Assembly (NCBI GenBank): GCA_945877965.1
Contig: CAMCTH010000183.1
Location: forward strand, 1 to 8,237
DNA: 8,237 nucleotides
From: Planctomicrobium piriforme
Lineage (GTDB): Bacteria > Planctomycetota > Planctomycetia > Pirellulales > PNKZ01
Direction of reading: 5' to 3'
Shown: one piece after another, positions 5,455 through 8,237 of the stretch
How the letters are laid out: each line of letters starts with the position of its first letter
How positions within the stretch are numbered: the first letter of the stretch is position 1
Notes under the pieces: model-generated
Databases searched by the model: none
Seen by the model: the letters and a program-made list of their open reading frames with translations, nothing else
What the model was told of the DNA's origin: nothing
Made by a program: the position numbers and the translations under genes

Positions 5455-7218
5455 ATGTCGCGTTCCATGTGTCGACGGGTTTTACTCGCGCTGATCGCCT
5501 CTTGCGGGGCGTTGTCGTTCGGACTGTTGTCGACGCCCGCGTCGGCCCAGGTCTCTTTTGCCGCGCCGCCGGTGCCGACGCAATCGGCAACCCAGTCGGC
5601 GGCTCAACCGGCTCCGCAAGCGGTCGCCTTGCCGGAAGTCTTCACACCGCCGCAAGTGCACGACACGCAAGCCGTGGCCGAGGCACTGCATCACGGCGGC
5701 AAGCTCGAGAACGAACGCCGCTGGAGCGAAGCGCTCACGTGGTATGAAGACGCGCTCCGCCGCTTCCCGCAGCAGCCGAAGCTCGAAGAACGTCTGCATC
5801 TGACGCGGATGCACTACGACTTGGCCGTCCGCTACGGCGATCCTGCGTTCCGCGAGAGCCTGACGAAGCTTCAACGGACCAAGGCGCTGGAACTGTACGA
5901 CGAAGTGCTGCTCAAAATCCAATCGCACTACGTCGAGCCGCCGCGGTGGCAACACCTGGTCGATCACGGCACCGCTTCGCTCATGGAAGCGCTGCTCGAT
6001 CCGCTCTACTTGGAAAACAATCTGCCGGGCATGCCGCAAGCGCGGGTCGAAGCGTTCCGCCGCCTGCTGCGAGCCCGGGTCTATAACTCGCCGACCGAAA
6101 GCCGACAAGCGGCCGTCAACGTCGCCGCCTTCGCCGCTCAGCTGGCCAAAGAACAACTCGGCCTCAACGAGACGGCTGTCGTTTATGAATACGTCTCCGG
6201 TGCGGCCGGGGCGCTCGATCCCTACTCATCGTTCCTCAGCACCGGCAAGCTGAACGAAGTCTATTCGCAGATCGAAGGGAACTTCGTCGGGCTGGGTATC
6301 GAGCTCAAGGCTAACGAAGGGGCGCTGCTGATCGTCAAAGTCTTCGCCGGCGGACCCGCCGATCGGGGCGGCATTCGAGCCGACGATCGGATCACGGCCG
6401 TCGACGGTCGCAGCGTGCAAGAACTCTCGACTGACCAAGCGGCTAACTTGCTGCAAGGGCCTGAAGGTTCGCAAGTCACCGTCACGGTCGTCTCACCGAA
6501 CGGCAGCCCGCGACAAGTTTCGGTCCGCCGCGAGCAGGTCGAAGTCCCGAGCATCGACCTGGTGCAGATCGTCGACCGAGCGAACGGCGTCGGCTATCTC
6601 CGTCTGACCTGCTTCCAGAAGACGACGTCTCGCGATCTCGATGCGGCCCTCTGGCGGTTGCATCGCGATGGGATGAAGAGCCTGATCATTGACCTCCGCG
6701 GTAACCCGGGTGGACTGCTGAACATCTCGGTCGACGTCGTCGACAAGTTCGTCAACGAAGGGATCATCGTCTCGACCCGCGGACGCAATCCGCAGGAAGA
6801 CTACAGCTACGCCGCTCACAAGGCCGGCACGTGGATGGTCCCGCTCGTCGTGCTGATCGACGGCGACAGCGCGAGTGCGAGCGAAATTTTCGCCGGGGCG
6901 ATTCGCGATCACCGTCGCGGCACGATCGTCGGAGCGAAGAGCTACGGCAAGGGCTCGGTCCAAGGGATCTATCCGCTGACGACGATCAACGCGGGCATCC
7001 GCCTGACGACGGCGAAGTTCTACTCGCCGAAGGGATTGGCCTTCAGCCGCGTCGGCGTCGATCCCGACGTCGCGGTGCAGACGGTCGCCAAACCGATCGA
7101 CGGCCAAGTCGAAACCGCTCCGCAGCCGGCGGCGGCCCAACCGCTCGGCACACCCGGCGCCGACCCGGCCCTGGATGCCGCGGTGAACGTGGCCCGCGGC
7201 GGCTACGCGGCCCGGTAA
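5455..7218 (+). CDS. Secreted S41 (CtpA/Prc-type) C-terminal processing peptidase
   Basis: A complete 587-aa serine peptidase. The family cleaves proteins near their C-termini in the periplasm or envelope. The signal peptide is clear: basic MSRSMCRR, hydrophobic core 9-25, likely cleavage after ASA at residue 31. Next come a Pro/Gln/Ala-rich stretch (35-66), a TPR-like helical segment (about 74-125), a CtpA-type helical region with GALDPYSSFL at 252-261, a PDZ domain (about 277-357) and the S41 core with DLRGNPGG (413-420). In DSASASE (471-477) Ser474 is the expected nucleophile; Lys499 in SYGKGSVQ lies 25 residues later, the same spacing as Ser430/Lys455 of E. coli Prc, and Gln503 is also present. 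It looks active. A low-complexity tail follows from about 543. The ATG at 5455 is chosen because the signal peptide begins there; the in-frame GTG at 5275 adds 60 non-signal residues and overlaps the promoter. A physiological substrate cannot be inferred. Confidence 0.94.
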   Translation: MSRSMCRRVLLALIASCGALSFGLLSTPASAQVSFAAPPVPTQSATQSAAQPAPQAVALPEVFTPPQVHDTQAVAEALHHGGKLENERRWSEALTWYEDALRRFPQQPKLEERLHLTRMHYDLAVRYGDPAFRESLTKLQRTKALELYDEVLLKIQSHYVEPPRWQHLVDHGTASLMEALLDPLYLENNLPGMPQARVEAFRRLLRARVYNSPTESRQAAVNVAAFAAQLAKEQLGLNETAVVYEYVSGAAGALDPYSSFLSTGKLNEVYSQIEGNFVGLGIELKANEGALLIVKVFAGGPADRGGIRADDRITAVDGRSVQELSTDQAANLLQGPEGSQVTVTVVSPNGSPRQVSVRREQVEVPSIDLVQIVDRANGVGYLRLTCFQKTTSRDLDAALWRLHRDGMKSLIIDLRGNPGGLLNISVDVVDKFVNEGIIVSTRGRNPQEDYSYAAHKAGTWMVPLVVLIDGDSASASEIFAGAIRDHRRGTIVGAKSYGKGSVQGIYPLTTINAGIRLTTAKFYSPKGLAFSRVGVDPDVAVQTVAKPIDGQVETAPQPAAAQPLGTPGADPALDAAVNVARGGYAAR

Positions 7219-7231
7219 GTCGCTCGAATAC

Positions 7232-7246
7232 CTCTCCCGCCGAGAG
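7232..7246 (+). terminator. Short hairpin after the peptidase gene
   Basis: CTCTC (7232-7236) and GAGAG (7242-7246) form a 5-bp stem with a CCGCC loop, beginning 14 bases after the TAA. No T-run follows. It may weakly terminate or protect the peptidase mRNA, or be chance; with only 92 bases to the next gene, readthrough into it is possible. Confidence 0.2.
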
Positions 7247-7290
7247 AAGGAATACGCGGCCCAACAACTTTCTTGCAATCGGGTCGCCGG

Positions 7291-7307
7291 CTCGGCATCA
7301 TGCCGAG
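7291..7307. promoter_or_regulatory. 17-base palindrome abutting the start codon of the last gene
   Basis: CTCGGCAT (7291-7298) and ATGCCGAG (7300-7307) are perfect 8-base inverted arms around a single C. The palindrome ends three bases before the ATG at 7311, where a ribosome site would normally be. As DNA it has the form of an operator for a dimeric regulator; as RNA it gives a 6-bp stem with an ATCAT loop that could block ribosome entry. No Shine-Dalgarno sequence is visible. Confidence 0.5.
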
Positions 7308-7310
7308 ACT

Positions 7311-8237
7311 ATGCAACGTCTTGCCCAACGGACTCTCTCAGTTCTGATTGGTTGCCTGCTGTCGACCTCTTCGACGGTCGCCGTCGTGTGGGCCGCAGGT
7401 TGGCCGCCGGTTCTCGCACAGCAGACCTTCGACGAGACTCCCTACGGTCGAACTCCGGCGAACTGGATCGATCTCGCCGAGCAGGCGCCGAGTCGCGGCT
7501 GGATCGTCGACGGCAAGGGACAATTACGGTTCGTTCACAAACTCCGCACCGGTCTGCTGGCCTTTAACGACCGCTTCCTCGATGGGACTAAGCCTACGAG
7601 TCTCACTGAAGCGACCGTCAGCGCAGATTTCTACAAGACCGAGGATGCCGAGGTAACATTCGGTCTCGCCGGTCGGATCGTTGATCGCGACAATTACTAT
7701 CTAGCACGCTTCCGCGGCAACGACCGCCTGGAGTTGCTCAAGGTAGTCAAAGGGCGTGAAGTCCACCTCGACGTTCGCCCGCCGAGCGAAGGGTTCTCCC
7801 CGCGATTACCGGGTTTGGCGACGCGCGATCGCTATCGACCTACCGAACCGCCGTGGTCGCTCGAACTCTTGCTCGTCGACGATCGAATTGAAGCGACGGT
7901 CCACGATGGCTTGGAGCAAGTGCAAGCCAAGCTCACGGCGCGAGATACCGAGTTCACGCGCGGACGAGTCGGACTCTGCTGCACGCCGTTTGCGTCCGCG
8001 TCAGCTTTCGAAGTCCACGGCGGCAATAGTATTCCGACCAAGTACCCTCCGCCAAAACGAAAGTTGCGTGGTCCAGCGAATGAGTCGGAGTGGGCTGACA
8101 AGCCGATCGTCAAGCCGACGCCTTTCGGCGGCGAACGAACGCTTATTACGCCGCCGGATGAGATCGACGCAAAGTATGACGTCATCGTCGCAGGTGCGGG
8201 GTGCGGCGGTTGGGCTGCGGCAGTGCAGGCGGCTCGT
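7311..8237 (+). CDS. Exported FAD-type oxidoreductase with N-terminal concanavalin-like domain, 3' end missing
   Basis: The ATG at 7311 opens a frame that stays open for 309 codons to the right edge, so the C-terminus is cut off. A signal peptide is likely: MQRLAQR, hydrophobic core about 9-28, cleavage probably after VLA at residue 36. Residues about 39-237 form a beta-rich region with the pattern of concanavalin/LamG-like sandwiches (TVSADFYK, FGLAGRIVDRDNYYLARF, LELLKVVKG, SLELLLVDDRIEATV), as found in secreted glycan-binding or 3-keto-glycoside hydrolase-like proteins. A Pro/Lys-rich linker (about 240-285) leads to YDVIVAGAGCGGWAAAVQAAR, a Rossmann strand-turn-helix with GAGCGG at 295-300. 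This is typical of FAD-dependent oxidoreductases of the FAD_oxidored type, many of them exported in planctomycetes. Substrate and the rest of the flavin domain lie outside the window. It follows the peptidase by 92 bases and may be partly co-transcribed, though a palindrome sits at its start. Confidence 0.85.
   Translation, partial: MQRLAQRTLSVLIGCLLSTSSTVAVVWAAGWPPVLAQQTFDETPYGRTPANWIDLAEQAPSRGWIVDGKGQLRFVHKLRTGLLAFNDRFLDGTKPTSLTEATVSADFYKTEDAEVTFGLAGRIVDRDNYYLARFRGNDRLELLKVVKGREVHLDVRPPSEGFSPRLPGLATRDRYRPTEPPWSLELLLVDDRIEATVHDGLEQVQAKLTARDTEFTRGRVGLCCTPFASASAFEVHGGNSIPTKYPPPKRKLRGPANESEWADKPIVKPTPFGGERTLITPPDEIDAKYDVIVAGAGCGGWAAAVQAAR

Noticed and set aside
6493..7278. 261-codon open frame on the minus strand under the peptidase gene
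   Set aside because: It is antisense to the conserved S41 catalytic region, with Arg/Asp-rich composition and no domain.
7273..7301. TTGCAA-17-CATCAT as a promoter giving a leaderless mRNA for the last gene
   Set aside because: Both boxes match consensus at only 4 of 6 positions and the -10 sits inside the palindrome; too weak to list.

Overview
The window reads as GC-rich chromosomal DNA from a planctomycete, probably of the Pirellulales/Gemmatales type. This is inferred from gene content, not from a marker gene. The supporting signs are a giant secreted-type leucine-rich-repeat (LRR) protein with the modular build common in that phylum, a Gfo/Idh/MocA oxidoreductase with a DLHIHD motif, an S41 C-terminal processing peptidase with a long N-terminal extension, an exported flavin-type oxidoreductase, long intergenic gaps and weak or absent Shine-Dalgarno sequences. 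No rRNA, tRNA, CRISPR array, transposase or phage gene was found.

Layout, all genes on the + strand: (1) bases 1-3112 hold the 3' part of a very large LRR protein gene; its reading frame is open to the left edge, so the true start lies outside the window. (2) Bases 3113-3990 are an 878-base gap with no convincing gene. It holds a REP-like palindrome, several hairpins and, just before the next gene, a 17-bp inverted repeat. (3) Bases 3991-5022 encode a complete 343-aa Gfo/Idh/MocA family NAD(P)-dependent oxidoreductase. (4) Bases 5023-5454 are a gap with a good sigma70-like promoter and hairpins. (5) Bases 5455-7218 encode a complete 587-aa secreted S41/CtpA-type serine peptidase with an intact Ser-Lys-Gln catalytic set. 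(6) Bases 7311-8237 hold the 5' part of an exported protein with a concanavalin-like beta-sandwich joined to a dinucleotide-binding (probably FAD) oxidoreductase domain; it runs off the right edge.

The genes do not look like one operon: the gaps are 878, 432 and 92 bases, and the peptidase appears to have its own promoter. Three of the four products are or may be exported, and two are sugar- or flavin-type oxidoreductases, which fits a general theme of envelope and glycan metabolism. No specific shared pathway can be shown from this sequence.

The strongest unusual signal is in the LRR gene. Third-codon-position GC, counted by hand in 40-codon samples, is about 60% in the N-terminal LRR block, 90% in the core and 38% in the C-terminal LRR block. 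The first LRR block also ends with an LPNC end cap like the one at the protein's C-terminus, so the gene looks like a fusion or cassette mosaic. The second is the 17-bp hairpin upstream of the oxidoreductase, and the third is a 17-base palindrome ending three bases before the last gene's start codon. I did not find a clear, previously undescribed multi-gene system.
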